From Nocardia caishijiensis NBRC 108228 (GTDB lineage Bacteria > Actinomycetota > Actinomycetes > Mycobacteriales > Mycobacteriaceae), in contig NZ_BDBE01000029.1 of assembly GCF_001612825.1 (NCBI RefSeq), forward strand, positions 186,001 to 250,000: a stretch of 64,000 bases of DNA. Reading direction: 5' to 3'. This document shows positions 9,467 to 18,945 of this stretch, piece after piece. Under the pieces are notes generated by a model that made no database searches, was not told where the DNA came from, and saw only the letters and a program-made list of their open reading frames with translations. The first letter of the stretch is position 1; every line of letters begins with the position of its first letter. The position numbers and the translations under genes were made by a program.

Positions 9467-10984
9467 TCAGCTCGGGGTGGCGGAATCGGTGGGACGGTGA
9501 CCTGCCATCAGCTGACCGATGACCTCGCGCGGGGTGTCCGGGCCGACCTCGCCGACGATCCGGCCGTTGTGGATCACCGCGATCCGGTCGGACAGCGCGA
9601 GGATCTCGTCCAGTTCGGCGGAGATGAGCAATACCCCTGTCCCGGAATCCCGTTCGGCGACCAGCCTGCTGTGAATGAATTCGATGGCACCGACGTCCAC
9701 CCCACGGGTGGGTTGCGCGGCCACCAGCACCGCACGGGGACGGGAGAATTCCCGGGCGATCACCACCTTCTGCTGGTTGCCGCCCGACAGCGCGGACACC
9801 GGCTCGCCCGGGCCCCGCGTGCGGATGTCGAAGTCGGCGATGGCCTTGTCGGCCAGGGTGCGCACCGCGCCGTTGTCGAGCACGCCTCGGTGCGACAGCG
9901 GTGGGTCACGGTACTGGTTGAGCACGAGGTTCTCGGCCACGGTGAAGTCGGCGGCCAGCCCGTCGCGTCCCCGGTCCTCCGGGATGTAGCCGAGTCCGGC
10001 GACGATCCGCCGGTAGGGGTCCCACGAGGTCACCGGCACCCCACCCATCTCGACGGTCCCCCGGTCCGGGCGAACGGTTCCGAGCACGGCCCTGGCCAGT
10101 TCGGTCTGGCCGTTGCCCTCCACCCCGGCCAGCCCGACGATCTCGCCGGATCGCACGGTGAGGTCGAGTCCGTCGAGCACCGCCGTGCCCCGCTCGCCGA
10201 GCACCGTGAGATCGCGTACCGCCAGCGCGACCGCCCCCGGTTCGGCCGGGGTGCGCTCGACGGTCAGCGTCACCGATCGCCCGACCATCGCCGCTGCCAG
10301 CTCGGCCTCGCTGTCCTCGGGCGAGGCGTGGGCGACCACCTTGCCACGGCGCAGCACCGTGATGGTGTCGGCGATGGCCTTCACCTCCTTGAGCTTGTGG
10401 CTGATGAAGATCACCGACATGCCCGCGGCCGTGAGATTGCGAATGATGCCGAGCAGTTCCGCGACCTCCGGCGGGGTGAGGACGGCGGTCGGTTCGTCGA
10501 GAATCAGCAGGTCGGTGTCGCCGGAGAGCGCTTTGACGATCTCCACGCGCTGCTGCACACCGACCGGCAGATCCTCGCAGATGGCCGCCGGGTCGAGCGC
10601 GAGGCCGTATCGATCCGACACCGTGCGCACCGCGTCGCGCGCGGCGGCACGGTCGAGAATCCCCCGTCTGGCGTGCTCTCGACCCAGCTGCACATTGTCG
10701 GCGACGCTGAACGGGCCGACGAGTTTGAAATGCTGGTGCACCATGCCGATTCCGGCGGCGATCGCGTCACCGGGCGAGCGGAAACGCACGGGCTCGCCGT
10801 CGATGAGGATGTCGCCGCTGGTCGGCTCCACGATGCCGTAGAGCATGTTCATCAAGGTCGATTTGCCCGCGCCGTTCTCCCCGAGAATCGCGTGCACCTG
10901 GCCGGGTTCCACCACCAGGTCGACATCGTCGTCGGCGAGGAAGTCGCCGAAAGCCTTGGTCAGTCCCCGTACTTCGAGTCGCAT
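9467..10984 (-). CDS. Nucleoside ABC importer, duplicated ATP-binding subunit (NupO/YufO type)
   Basis: 505 residues from ATG 10984 with two fused ABC domains. The first has Walker A GENGAGKST at residues 35-43, and LLILDEPTAVLTP as Walker B. The second has a degenerate P-loop (GVEGNGQTEL), as is normal for RbsA/YufO proteins, and the signature LSGGNQQKVVIAREF. It powers the importer formed with the two downstream permeases; it begins 9 bases after the binding-protein gene. Confidence 0.93.
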   Translation of the reverse strand: MRLEVRGLTKAFGDFLADDDVDLVVEPGQVHAILGENGAGKSTLMNMLYGIVEPTSGDILIDGEPVRFRSPGDAIAAGIGMVHQHFKLVGPFSVADNVQLGREHARRGILDRAAARDAVRTVSDRYGLALDPAAICEDLPVGVQQRVEIVKALSGDTDLLILDEPTAVLTPPEVAELLGIIRNLTAAGMSVIFISHKLKEVKAIADTITVLRRGKVVAHASPEDSEAELAAAMVGRSVTLTVERTPAEPGAVALAVRDLTVLGERGTAVLDGLDLTVRSGEIVGLAGVEGNGQTELARAVLGTVRPDRGTVEMGGVPVTSWDPYRRIVAGLGYIPEDRGRDGLAADFTVAENLVLNQYRDPPLSHRGVLDNGAVRTLADKAIADFDIRTRGPGEPVSALSGGNQQKVVIAREFSRPRAVLVAAQPTRGVDVGAIEFIHSRLVAERDSGTGVLLISAELDEILALSDRIAVIHNGRIVGEVGPDTPREVIGQLMAGHRPTDSATPS

Positions 10985-10993
10985 GTCATGTCC

Positions 10994-12085
10994 TCAGGGC
11001 GTGGGGGCGGCCGGTGAATCGATCACGATCCGGCCCTCGACGATCTCGGTGCGCAGGGCCGTGAGCTCCTGTTTCAGTCGTTCGGGAACGGCACCGTCGA
11101 AATCGTGGAACGGCGCCAGCCCCACCCCGCCGTTGCCGAGCGTGCCGACATAGCGGCCGTCCGTCGGTCCCTCGGCGAACGCGTTGTCGATCGCCACCCG
11201 CACCGCGGCGGAAATGTCCTTCATCGACGACGACAGCATGATGTCCTGGTATTCGGGCACCGCCTCGTACCCGTCGGAATCGACCCAGACCATGCTCACG
11301 CCCGGCGAATCGCGCACCGCCGACGCCCCACCCATCCCGACGGGTCCGGCCACCGGGTGAATGATGTCGGCGCCCTGGGCGATGAAATTCTCCGTCAACG
11401 AGCGGCCCGCGCTGGTGTCGTCGAAATTGCCCGTGAACGAGCCACGTTGCTCGGCCACATTCCAGCCGAGCACCTCGGTGCCGGTTCGGTGGACCTGGTT
11501 GTATCTCGCCACCCCGGCCGCGAAACCGTCCATGAAGATCGTCACGGCCGGGATCTGCATGCCGCCCCAGGTGGCGACCCGCCCGGTCTTGGTCGTACCC
11601 GCCGCGAGATAGCCTGCGAGATAAGAGGATTGGGCGGCGTTGAACTCCATCGAATAGACGTTGTCCAACTCCACGTGCGCGTCGACGATGGCGAAACGCT
11701 GATCCGGGTACTCCCCCGCCACCTGCGCCACCGCCTCGGCCATCAGCCCGCCGACCCCGATCACCAGATCGCAGTCGTCATCGGCCGAGGCCCGCAGATT
11801 GGGCTCGTAGTCGGCGGAACTGTTGGACTGTCGGTAGGAGCCGTGGACACCGGGGTTGGCGTCGACCGCCGCCTTCACCCCGTTCCAGCCGGACTCGTTG
11901 AACGATTTGTCGTCCACCCCACCCGCGTCGGTCACCATGCAGGTCTCGAACCCCGCACTCGCCGAACCATAGGTATTGCCCGACCCCGTATAACGCGACT
12001 CCACGGGCGGCTCACCGCAACCGCCGAGCGACACCGCCGCCGCACACCCCGCGACGACGGCGATCACCGCGATGCCAGATCTCAT
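10994..12085 (-). CDS. BMP-family (PnrA-like) nucleoside-binding lipoprotein
   Basis: 363 residues from ATG 12085 (a GTG at 12088 would add one residue). A lipoprotein signal peptide ends in the lipobox SLGGC with Cys23 as the lipidated residue. The mature part shows the BMP family motifs TDAGGVDDKSFNESGWNG and IVDAHVELDNVYSMEF. It captures nucleosides outside the membrane and hands them to the permeases encoded just downstream. First gene of the operon; the 84 bases before it separate it from map, whose terminator-like hairpin lies in the same gap. Confidence 0.9.
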   Translation of the reverse strand: MRSGIAVIAVVAGCAAAVSLGGCGEPPVESRYTGSGNTYGSASAGFETCMVTDAGGVDDKSFNESGWNGVKAAVDANPGVHGSYRQSNSSADYEPNLRASADDDCDLVIGVGGLMAEAVAQVAGEYPDQRFAIVDAHVELDNVYSMEFNAAQSSYLAGYLAAGTTKTGRVATWGGMQIPAVTIFMDGFAAGVARYNQVHRTGTEVLGWNVAEQRGSFTGNFDDTSAGRSLTENFIAQGADIIHPVAGPVGMGGASAVRDSPGVSMVWVDSDGYEAVPEYQDIMLSSSMKDISAAVRVAIDNAFAEGPTDGRYVGTLGNGGVGLAPFHDFDGAVPERLKQELTALRTEIVEGRIVIDSPAAPTP

Positions 12086-12143
12086 CACTCAGAGATACAG
12101 GATCACCCCGGCTCCGAGCCGGATTCGAAACATTACTTCACCG

Positions 12144-12162
12144 AAAAGTCGCGAACGACTTT
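12144..12162 (-). terminator. Terminator-like hairpin after map
   Basis: Inverted repeat AAAGTCG - CGAA - CGACTTT (seven base pairs, tetraloop) eight bases beyond the map stop codon. On the minus strand it is followed by a short TTTT run, the arrangement of a small intrinsic terminator for the secY-adk-map unit. Confidence 0.55.
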
Positions 12163-12169
12163 CCCGACA

Positions 12170-12967
12170 TCATTCCGGGCGGAGGGTGAGGATGCGGGGG
12201 CCGTCTTCGGTGACGGCGACGCTGTGTTCCCAGTGGGCGGCGCGGGAACCGTCGGTGGTCACCACGGTCCAGTCGTCGTCGAGGGTGGTGGTTTCGGTGG
12301 TGCCGAGGGTGAGCATCGGCTCGATGGCCAGCACCGATCCGACGACCAGGCGCGGGCCCTTACCGGGGGCACCCTCGTTCGGCAGGAACGGGTCCATGTG
12401 CATCTCGCGGCCGATGGCGTGGCCACCGTACCCGTCGACGATGCCGTACTTGCGGCCGTGCACTTCTTCGGCGGCGCGGGTACCGAGCTCGATCGCGTGC
12501 GACACGTCGGTGAGCCGGTTCCCCGGAACCATCGCGCCGATGCCCGCCTCCATCGACCACTTGGTGGCCTCGCTCAGCAAGCGGTCGGCTTCGATGATGG
12601 CGCCGACGCCGAAGGTCCAGGCGGAGTCGCCGTGCCAGCCGTCGAGGATGGCACCGCAGTCGATCGACACCAGGTCGCCCTCGGCGAGGATGTCGCTCGC
12701 CGAGGGGATCCCGTGCACCACACGGTCGTTGACCGAAGAACAGATCGAGCCGGGGAAGCCGTGGTAACCCTTGAACGACGGAACCGCGCCCGCCTCCCGG
12801 ATCACCTGCTCGGCGACCTCGTCGAGCTCCAATGTCGACACGCCGGGCTTGGCGGCGTCGCGCACGGCGACCAGCGCCCGCCCGACGATCGCGCCCGCCG
12901 CCGCCATGGCATCGAGCTCGCCCGCCGTGCGGAACGGCACGACCTTCTTCTTCCGACCGAATGCCAT
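12170..12967 (-). CDS. map: Methionine aminopeptidase, type I
   Basis: 265 residues from ATG 12967. It removes the initiator methionine from nascent proteins. The five metal ligands are all present with family spacing: Asp103, Asp114, His183, Glu216 and Glu247 (in [27 protein letters not shown] and HWEHSV). The start codon shares one base with the stop of adk (TAATG), giving coupled translation at the end of secY-adk-map, the usual actinobacterial order. The longer frame to 13180 reads over adk. Confidence 0.96.
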   Translation of the reverse strand: MAFGRKKKVVPFRTAGELDAMAAAGAIVGRALVAVRDAAKPGVSTLELDEVAEQVIREAGAVPSFKGYHGFPGSICSSVNDRVVHGIPSASDILAEGDLVSIDCGAILDGWHGDSAWTFGVGAIIEADRLLSEATKWSMEAGIGAMVPGNRLTDVSHAIELGTRAAEEVHGRKYGIVDGYGGHAIGREMHMDPFLPNEGAPGKGPRLVVGSVLAIEPMLTLGTTETTTLDDDWTVVTTDGSRAAHWEHSVAVTEDGPRILTLRPE

Positions 12968-13512
12968 TACTGGCCGAGGGCCTTCAGCGCTCGCGCGTTG
13001 ACATCGTCGACTTCGCCGATGCCGTCGACGGTCACGACGAGACCGTCGTAGTACTCGAGCAGCGGCTCGGTCTCCTCGCGGTAGACCCGCAGCCGGTTGC
13101 GGATGACGTCTTCGGTGTCGTCGGCGCGGCCACGGGCGAGCATGCGCTCGACCACGGTGTCCTCGGCGACCACGAAGCACAGCACGGCGTCGAGCGCGCT
13201 GCCGTGGTGCTCGAGGATCTTCTTCAGCGCGTCGGCCTGGTCGACCGTGCGCGGGTAACCGTCGAGCACGAAACCGTTCGCGGCGTCCGGTTCGGCGACG
13301 CGGGCTTCGACCATGCGGTTGGTGACGTCGCTTGGCACCAGGTCACCGGCGTCCATGTACTTCTGCGCCTCGCGACCGAGCGCGGTCTGCTGGCTGATGT
13401 TCGCGCGGAAGAGGTCTCCGGTGGAGATGTGCGGAACGCCCAGCTTTTCCGACAGCAGGACGGCCTGAGTACCTTTGCCGGCACCCGGCGGACCGAGCAG
13501 AACAACTCTCAC
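12967..13512 (-). CDS. adk: Adenylate kinase (short form)
   Basis: 181 residues. It converts ATP plus AMP to two ADP in the cytosol. P-loop GPPGAGKGT at residues 7-15, AMP-binding STGDLFR and the LID-proximal DGYPRT are present. The LID is the short actinobacterial type without a zinc motif, which explains the length. It overlaps the secY stop by four bases and map by one. Confidence 0.97.
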   Translation of the reverse strand: MRVVLLGPPGAGKGTQAVLLSEKLGVPHISTGDLFRANISQQTALGREAQKYMDAGDLVPSDVTNRMVEARVAEPDAANGFVLDGYPRTVDQADALKKILEHHGSALDAVLCFVVAEDTVVERMLARGRADDTEDVIRNRLRVYREETEPLLEYYDGLVVTVDGIGEVDDVNARALKALGQ

Positions 13513-14831
13513 TTGAGGAACCCTTCGTAATTTCGATTCATCAGCTGGCTCTCGATCTGCTTGACCGTGTCGAGACCCACGCTGACCATGATGAGCACCG
13601 CGGCACCGCCGAAGGCCATGTTCGCGGACTGGCCCGTGCTACCGGCGCCGAGGAACAGGCTCGGGAGGACGGTGACCGCACCGAGGTAGATCGAGCCGGG
13701 CAGGGTGATGCGGCTCAGGACGTGATTGAGGTAGTCGGCGGTCGGCTTACCCGGACGATAGCCCGGAATGAAGCCACCGAACTTCTTCATCTCGTCGGCG
13801 CGTTCCTCCGGGTTGAAGGTGATCGCCACGTAGAAGTAGGTGAAGAAAACGATCAGACCGAAGTAGATGGCGATGTAGACCGGGTTGGTCGGGTCGACCA
13901 GATACTTCTGGATGATCTCCTGCCACCAGCTCGGGTCCGTCGTGGTGCTCGACGAGGTGAGCTGCGAGACCAGGTTGGGCAGGTAGAGCAGCGAGGACGC
14001 GAAGATCACCGGGATGACACCGGCCTGGTTGACCTTCAGCGGCAGATAGGTCGACGAACCGCCGTACATCTTGCGACCGACGACGCGCTTGGCGTACTGC
14101 ACCGGGATCCGGCGCTGACCCTGCTCGACGAAGATCACGGCGACGATGATCGCCACGACGGCGACACACACCAGGCCGAAGACGAGACCACCACGGGTAT
14201 CGAGGATGGCCTTGCCGTCGAGCGGGATGCGCGCGGCGATACCGGCGAAGATCAGCAGCGACATACCGTTGCCGACACCACGCTCGGTGATCTGCTCACC
14301 GAACCACATCACCAGCGCCGCACCGGCGGTCATCACCAGCACGATGACGATCATGCCGAAGATGCCGGTGTCCTCGAGAATGTCTTCCTGGCAGCCCTGC
14401 AGCAGCTGTCCACGGGCGGCCAGCGCGACGAGACCCGTGGCCTGCAGGATCGCCAGAGCGATCGACAGGTAGCGGGTGTACTGCGTCATCTTGGTCTGGC
14501 CTGCTTGGCCTTCCTTGCGCAGCTCTTCGAAGCGCGGAATGACCACGGTCAGCAGCTGGATGATGATGCTCGCCGTGATGTACGGCATGATGCCGATCGC
14601 GAACACCGAAAGCTGCAGTAGCGCACCACCGGAGAACAGATTGATGAGCTGGTAGATACCGGCGGAATCGCCACCGGAGACCAGCTTCACGCATTCCTGG
14701 ACGTTCTGATAGTTGACGCCGGGGGACGGCAGCGCGGCACCCAACCGGTACAGCACGATCAACCCCAGCGTGAAGAGAATCTTCCGCCGTAAGTCCGGAG
14801 TCCGGAAGGCCGATACGAAGGCGGAAAGCAC
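13509..14831 (-). CDS. secY: Preprotein translocase channel SecY
   Basis: 440 residues from GTG 14831, with a strong AGGAGGATCT ribosome-binding site. Central pore subunit of the Sec translocase, with ten hydrophobic segments. Recognisable regions include the N-terminal [20 protein letters not shown], the plug and pore segment [15 protein letters not shown], and the cytosolic loop [17 protein letters not shown]. It is followed without a gap by adk and map. Upstream, a 167-base gap holding a long hairpin separates it from rplO, so it may have its own promoter. Confidence 0.97.
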   Translation of the reverse strand: MLSAFVSAFRTPDLRRKILFTLGLIVLYRLGAALPSPGVNYQNVQECVKLVSGGDSAGIYQLINLFSGGALLQLSVFAIGIMPYITASIIIQLLTVVIPRFEELRKEGQAGQTKMTQYTRYLSIALAILQATGLVALAARGQLLQGCQEDILEDTGIFGMIVIVLVMTAGAALVMWFGEQITERGVGNGMSLLIFAGIAARIPLDGKAILDTRGGLVFGLVCVAVVAIIVAVIFVEQGQRRIPVQYAKRVVGRKMYGGSSTYLPLKVNQAGVIPVIFASSLLYLPNLVSQLTSSSTTTDPSWWQEIIQKYLVDPTNPVYIAIYFGLIVFFTYFYVAITFNPEERADEMKKFGGFIPGYRPGKPTADYLNHVLSRITLPGSIYLGAVTVLPSLFLGAGSTGQSANMAFGGAAVLIMVSVGLDTVKQIESQLMNRNYEGFLK

Positions 14832-14942
14832 AGATCCTCCTGGCGAACGACATGGTCATGCCATGCGACTGAACCAACACGGCGTCGTGGTGGAGACGTC
14901 AGCCGATGACGAGCTTGGCAGACAACACTTGTTGAGACTCTA

Positions 14943-14983
14943 CAGTGACACCGGACGAGCGCTCGACTCGTCCGGTGTCACTG
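14943..14983 (-). terminator. Long perfect hairpin between rplO and secY
   Basis: A 17-base-pair perfect stem with a 7-base loop (arms 14943-14959 and 14967-14983; core ACACCGGACGAG), 14 bases after the rplO stop. No clear U-run follows on the minus strand, so it could act as a terminator, an attenuator or an RNA-processing site that lowers read-through into secY. Confidence 0.6.
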
Positions 14984-14997
14984 CGACTACAGTACCG

Positions 14998-15441
14998 TCA
15001 GGCCAGTTCGGTGACGGTGCCACCGGCGGCGGCGATCTTCTCCTTGGCGGAGCCGGTCACCTTGTCGGCGGTCACCTGCACGGCGACGGAGATGTCGCCG
15101 TCGCCGAGGACCTTCACCAGTTCGTTCTTGCGAACGGCACCGGCCGCGACGAGCTCGGCCTTACCGACCGTGCCGCCCTCGGGGAACAGCTCCGCGATGC
15201 GGCCAACGTTCACAACCTGGTACTCCACGCGGAAGCGGTTGGTGAAGCCCTTCAGCTTCGGCAGGCGCATGTGCAGCGGCATCTGGCCACCCTCGAACGC
15301 CGCGGGGACGTTCTTGCGGGCCTTCGTGCCCTTGGTACCACGACCAGCGGTCTTGCCCTTGGAACCCTCACCGCGACCCACACGGGTCTTCTCGGTCTTG
15401 GAACCCGGCGCAGGACGCAGGTGGTGCAATTTGATGGTCAT
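14998..15441 (-). CDS. rplO: Ribosomal protein L15
   Basis: 147 residues from ATG 15441. Large-subunit protein. The family N-terminus is clear ([15 protein letters not shown], then [21 protein letters not shown]). Its start lies one base after the rpmD stop. Last gene of the right half of the spc operon before the long hairpin. An ATG-proximal extension to 15456 was rejected because it reads into rpmD without adding family sequence. Confidence 0.97.
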   Translation of the reverse strand: MTIKLHHLRPAPGSKTEKTRVGRGEGSKGKTAGRGTKGTKARKNVPAAFEGGQMPLHMRLPKLKGFTNRFRVEYQVVNVGRIAELFPEGGTVGKAELVAAGAVRKNELVKVLGDGDISVAVQVTADKVTGSAKEKIAAAGGTVTELA

Positions 15442-15442
15442 G

Positions 15443-15622
15443 TCAGACCTCCTCAACTGTTACGAGGTGGCGCACGACATTGATCAGACCGCGGTTCTGA
15501 GCGTTGTCCTCACGAACCACCGACTGGCGGATCTTCCGCAGGCCGAGGGTACGCAGGCTCGCGCGCTGGTTCGCCTTGGCACCGATCGTGCTCTTGATCT
15601 GGGTCACCTTGAGATCAGCCAT
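15443..15622 (-). CDS. rpmD: Ribosomal protein L30
   Basis: 59 residues from ATG 15622: begins [14 protein letters not shown], contains the conserved [14 protein letters not shown] and ends [11 protein letters not shown]. This is the standard length and place between rpsE (two bases upstream) and rplO (one base downstream). It is short enough to be missed by simple length cut-offs. Confidence 0.97.
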   Translation of the reverse strand: MADLKVTQIKSTIGAKANQRASLRTLGLRKIRQSVVREDNAQNRGLINVVRHLVTVEEV

Positions 15623-15624
15623 GG

Positions 15625-16275
15625 TCAGGCTCCCTGTCCCGCACGCGCACGCAGCATGCCCGCCGGAGCGACGTCCTCGATCGGCAGACCGCGACGCGCG
15701 GCAACCTCTTCGGGACGCTGGAGCATCTTGAGCGCGGCAACCGTCGCGTGAACGACGTTGATCGCATTGTCGCTACCGAGCGACTTGGCCAGAATGTCGT
15801 GAATGCCAGCGCATTCGAGCACGGCACGCGCCGCACCACCGGCGATCACACCGGTACCGGGCGAAGCCGGACGCAGCATGACCACACCGGCCGCCGCCTC
15901 ACCCTGAACCGGGTGGGTGATGGTCGAGCCGATCATCGGGACGCGGAAGAAGCTCTTGCGAGCCTCCTCGACACCCTTCTGGATGGCCGCGGGAACTTCC
16001 TTGGCCTTGCCGTAGCCGACGCCGACCAGACCGTTGCCGTCACCGACGATCACGAGGGCGGTGAAGCTGAAGCGACGACCACCCTTCACGACCTTGGAGA
16101 CGCGGTTGATCGCGACGACGCGCTCGAGCTGGTTCTTCTCGGCCGCGTTGTCCCGACGGTCGCCGCCGCCGCGACGATCGCCGCCACCGCGACGGTTGCC
16201 CTCGGGGCCACCGCTGTTGTTGTTGTTCTGTCCGGCGGGTCCGTTGCCGCCGTCACGCCGCTGACGTCCCGGCAT
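15625..16275 (-). CDS. rpsE: Ribosomal protein S5
   Basis: 216 residues from ATG 16275. The S5 core starts near residue 47 ([20 protein letters not shown]) and carries the RNA-binding and fidelity region with [20 protein letters not shown]. The first 45 residues are an Asn/Gly/Arg/Asp-rich low-complexity extension with two GGGDRR repeats, typical of actinobacterial S5 but conspicuous here. Confidence 0.97.
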   Translation of the reverse strand: MPGRQRRDGGNGPAGQNNNNSGGPEGNRRGGGDRRGGGDRRDNAAEKNQLERVVAINRVSKVVKGGRRFSFTALVIVGDGNGLVGVGYGKAKEVPAAIQKGVEEARKSFFRVPMIGSTITHPVQGEAAAGVVMLRPASPGTGVIAGGAARAVLECAGIHDILAKSLGSDNAINVVHATVAALKMLQRPEEVAARRGLPIEDVAPAGMLRARAGQGA

Positions 16276-16306
16276 CAGACGTTCCTTCCGTTCGAAATAA
16301 CAGTCA

Positions 16307-16714
16307 TCAGAACTTCAGCCCACCTTCACGAGCGGCATCGGCCAGCGCCGCGATGCGGCCGTGGTAGTCGTGACCACCACGGTCGAACACGACCGACTCG
16401 ATACCGGCGGCCTTGGCGCGCTCGGCGATCAGCTGACCGACCTTGGCGCCCTTGGCGGACTTGTCGCCCTCCAGCGCACGCACATCGGCCTCGATCGAGG
16501 ACGCGGCGGCGATGGTCTTGCCGACCGAATCGTCGACGAGCTGAGCGTGCAGGTGCCGCGAGGAGCGGTTGACCACCAGGCGCGGACGCTCGGTGGTGCC
16601 GACGACCTTCTTACGCAGACGGAAGTGACGGCGGGTCTTCGACAGACGACGCTTCGTCGATGCGTCCTTGCCCAGCGGAATCCGCTTGGCCTTCTGGTTA
16701 GCAGTTTGCGCCAT
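16307..16714 (-). CDS. rplR: Ribosomal protein L18
   Basis: 135 residues from ATG 16714 ([17 protein letters not shown]); a GTG at 16720 would add two residues. L18 binds 5S rRNA with L5. The conserved [20 protein letters not shown] and the C-terminal [20 protein letters not shown] are present. It begins two bases after the rplF stop. Confidence 0.96.
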   Translation of the reverse strand: MAQTANQKAKRIPLGKDASTKRRLSKTRRHFRLRKKVVGTTERPRLVVNRSSRHLHAQLVDDSVGKTIAAASSIEADVRALEGDKSAKGAKVGQLIAERAKAAGIESVVFDRGGHDYHGRIAALADAAREGGLKF

Positions 16715-16716
16715 GA

Positions 16717-17256
16717 TCACTTACCCGTCTTTCCGACCTTGCGGCGAACGACCTCGCCGGCGTAGCGGATGCCCTTGCCCTTGTACGGGTCGGGCTTACG
16801 CAGTCCGTGGATCACAGCGGAGATCTGGCCGACCTTCTGCTTGTCGATCCCGGACACCGAGAACTTGGTGGGCGATTCCACCGCGAAGGTGATGCCTTCC
16901 GGGGCCTCGATCGGCACCGGGTGGCTGTAGCCGAGGGCGAACTCCAGGTTCGAACCCTTGGCGGCGACGCGATAACCGACGCCGAAGATTTCCATCTTCT
17001 TCTCGTAGCCCTTGGTGACACCCTCGATCATGTTGGCGATCAGGGTGCGGGAAAGGCCGTGCAGCGAACGGTTGGCGCGCTCGTCGTTGGGACGGGCGAC
17101 CTCGAGCTCGTTACCCTCACCCTTGGTGACGGTGATCGGCTCGGCCACGGTGTGCGACAGGGTGCCCTTGGGCCCCTTCACCGTGACGACCTGGCCGTCG
17201 ATGGTGACGTCGACGCCTGCCGGAATCTCGATGGGCTTCTTACCAATACGCGACAT
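16717..17256 (-). CDS. rplF: Ribosomal protein L6
   Basis: 179 residues from ATG 17256, the normal length. Begins [17 protein letters not shown]; the duplicated fold ends with the conserved [20 protein letters not shown] near the C-terminus. It starts 15 bases after rpsH. Confidence 0.98.
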   Translation of the reverse strand: MSRIGKKPIEIPAGVDVTIDGQVVTVKGPKGTLSHTVAEPITVTKGEGNELEVARPNDERANRSLHGLSRTLIANMIEGVTKGYEKKMEIFGVGYRVAAKGSNLEFALGYSHPVPIEAPEGITFAVESPTKFSVSGIDKQKVGQISAVIHGLRKPDPYKGKGIRYAGEVVRRKVGKTGK

Positions 17257-17271
17257 TAGTCCTGACCTCCC

Positions 17272-17670
17272 TTACCAGACGTAGGCGAGGACTTCGCCGC
17301 CCACGCCCTGCTTGGCCGCCTGACGGTCGGTGAGCAGACCGGTCGACGTGGAAATGATCGCCACGCCGAGGCCGCCGAGGACCTTGGGCAGGTTGGTGGA
17401 CTTGGCGTACACGCGCAGACCCGGCTTCGACACGCGACGCAGGCCCTGCAGGCTGCGCTCACGGCTGGGGCCGTACTTCAGATCGACGACGAGGGCCTTG
17501 CCCACCGGCGCGTCTTCGGTGCGGTAATCGGCGATGTAACCCTCGCGCTTCAGGATCTCGGCGATGTTCGCCTTGAGCTTGGAGTGCGGAGCCTTCACCT
17601 GATCGTGGTACGCCGAGTTGGCGTTGCGCAGACGTGTCAAGAAGTCTGCGATCGGATCAGTCATGGTCAT
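17272..17670 (-). CDS. rpsH: Ribosomal protein S8
   Basis: 132 residues from ATG 17670 ([18 protein letters not shown]), the expected length; an in-frame ATG at 17664 is the alternative. S8 organises the central domain of 16S rRNA. In most actinobacteria rpsN precedes it directly. Here the next minus-strand gene upstream is a DUF1275 membrane protein, and rpsN lies at 33 kb. A leader of about 200 bases and its own promoter precede it, so rpsH heads a separate transcript. Confidence 0.97.
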   Translation of the reverse strand: MTMTDPIADFLTRLRNANSAYHDQVKAPHSKLKANIAEILKREGYIADYRTEDAPVGKALVVDLKYGPSRERSLQGLRRVSKPGLRVYAKSTNLPKVLGGLGVAIISTSTGLLTDRQAAKQGVGGEVLAYVW

Positions 17671-17873
17671 GGTTAGACCTCGACACCTTTCTCGCTGCGG
17701 TTCCCATGCAGCATCTCCCCGCTTGCGCGAGGCGACCGTGGGCCTACAACAATTCGGCTGGTCCGGGCGGCACTTACCGACCGGATGAGTACTCTTCACG
17801 AGCGCTCGGCGCCCGGCATGGTTCGCCCACGGCAAGCGTGGAGCGGACACAGATCTGCCCAGGCAACCGCTCT

Positions 17874-17901
17874 AGTGTAGGCAACGCCGTGGTCAGGACA
17901 A
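17874..17901 (-). promoter_or_regulatory. Promoter of the rpsH half-operon
   Basis: On the minus strand, TTGTCC (17901-17896) and TACACT (17879-17874) are separated by 16 bases, a good vegetative-sigma promoter. The 22-base block 17860-17881, covering the -10 region and probable start site, matches the block 34558-34579 before rplN at 21 of 22 positions. The rpsH start codon is about 200 bases downstream. Confidence 0.65.
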
Positions 17902-17910
17902 AATCCGGGG

Positions 17911-18630
17911 TCAGGCCGCAGGCTCGCTCGTCCGCGAGGTGGCAAGGATCGCCGACGCCGAGACGCCGGTGGCCACGATCAGCATCATCTCGCCGCCGAC
18001 CAGCATGCTCATCACCCCGCCGAGCAGCGCGCCCGTCGCGAACGCCGCGTACTGCAGGCCGTAGCCGAGCCAATCGCGCACGCTGCCGCCGCTGACATGG
18101 CTCTCGATACCCTGGCCCAGTTTCACGACGGTGCCGGTGACATAGCTGAGCGGCACACTGACCTCGCCGTTCTTGACGAAGGCGGTATTGAGCGCACCGA
18201 CCGCGAACGCGACGAACATGATCGGGATGAAACCCAGTTCCTGTCCGCCGGTTCGGCTGACCACGTAATCGACGACCACGGCGGCGGCCAGCGCGATCGT
18301 GGTCACCACCGAGGCGCCGTAGTGGCCGTTGCGCCAGACCCGCCGCCGCAGCAGCGAGGCGACGAAGACGCCGAGGCCGAAGGCGAACAGCAGGGATATC
18401 GCCCCGACGGCCAGCAGATAGTCGCCGTCGAACCAGCCGAGCAGGGCCCGCTCGGTATTTCCCGTCATGAATGTCACGAAGTATCCGGCGGAATGTGTAT
18501 AAGCTGCCGCTCCGATGAATCCCGCCAATATCGAAAGAAAGGCGACCATCGTCATCGAACCCGTCGGAATACCACGCAGTGGTCGACGGTTGCCCAGGTC
18601 ACGGTCCCTTTTTGCTGTGGTCACAGTCAC
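17911..18630 (-). CDS. DUF1275 (YoaK-like) membrane protein
   Basis: 239 residues from GTG 18630, with an AAGGATG ribosome-binding site. About six hydrophobic segments; the family segments AGFIGAAAYTHSAGYFVTFMTGN near the N-terminus and AFAVGALNTAFVKNGEVSVP in the middle identify DUF1275. These proteins are unassigned inner-membrane proteins, so substrate and role are unknown. It is divergent from the hydrolase gene and its end abuts the rpsH promoter. A frame continuing to 20688 is a shadow of the opposite-strand hydrolase. Confidence 0.85.
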   Translation of the reverse strand: MTVTTAKRDRDLGNRRPLRGIPTGSMTMVAFLSILAGFIGAAAYTHSAGYFVTFMTGNTERALLGWFDGDYLLAVGAISLLFAFGLGVFVASLLRRRVWRNGHYGASVVTTIALAAAVVVDYVVSRTGGQELGFIPIMFVAFAVGALNTAFVKNGEVSVPLSYVTGTVVKLGQGIESHVSGGSVRDWLGYGLQYAAFATGALLGGVMSMLVGGEMMLIVATGVSASAILATSRTSEPAA

Positions 18631-18945
18631 AATCCCACATCCTTCGCATCGCATCGAATCGGGGATCGACTTTGACCCTTCCCGCTGTCGTGACAACTCC
18701 GACGGTAGCGACGAGTGGAATTGTGGGCCAGTGCGCGGATCACATTCTCGGAGAAGACACAGGATTATCAGGTTCCGGTAATACCCGGGTAACCCGCCAA
18801 TTTTTCGTGAATTCTGGGTGACATTTTCGCGGTCGTCGCGTGCCGCGGTGCGCCGACCGAAAATCGTTCGGCGGCAACCGATTTCCCCAGGTAGACGTGT
18901 GGTAGCTTCACGGGGTTCGTCGGACGTGTGCAGGAGGCTCGGCAG
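18631..18945. other. Divergent intergenic region, DUF1275 / hydrolase
   Basis: 315 bases between divergent starts. It holds the two ribosome-binding sites (AAGGA for the GTG at 18630; AGGAGG at 18932-18937 for the GTG at 18946) and a ten-base palindrome TACCCGGGTA at 18782-18791. No small gene or RNA was recognised. Confidence 0.5.

Noticed and set aside
14838..14942. Clear secY promoter
   Set aside because: No convincing -35/-10 pair with proper spacing could be picked in the gap, so none is listed.
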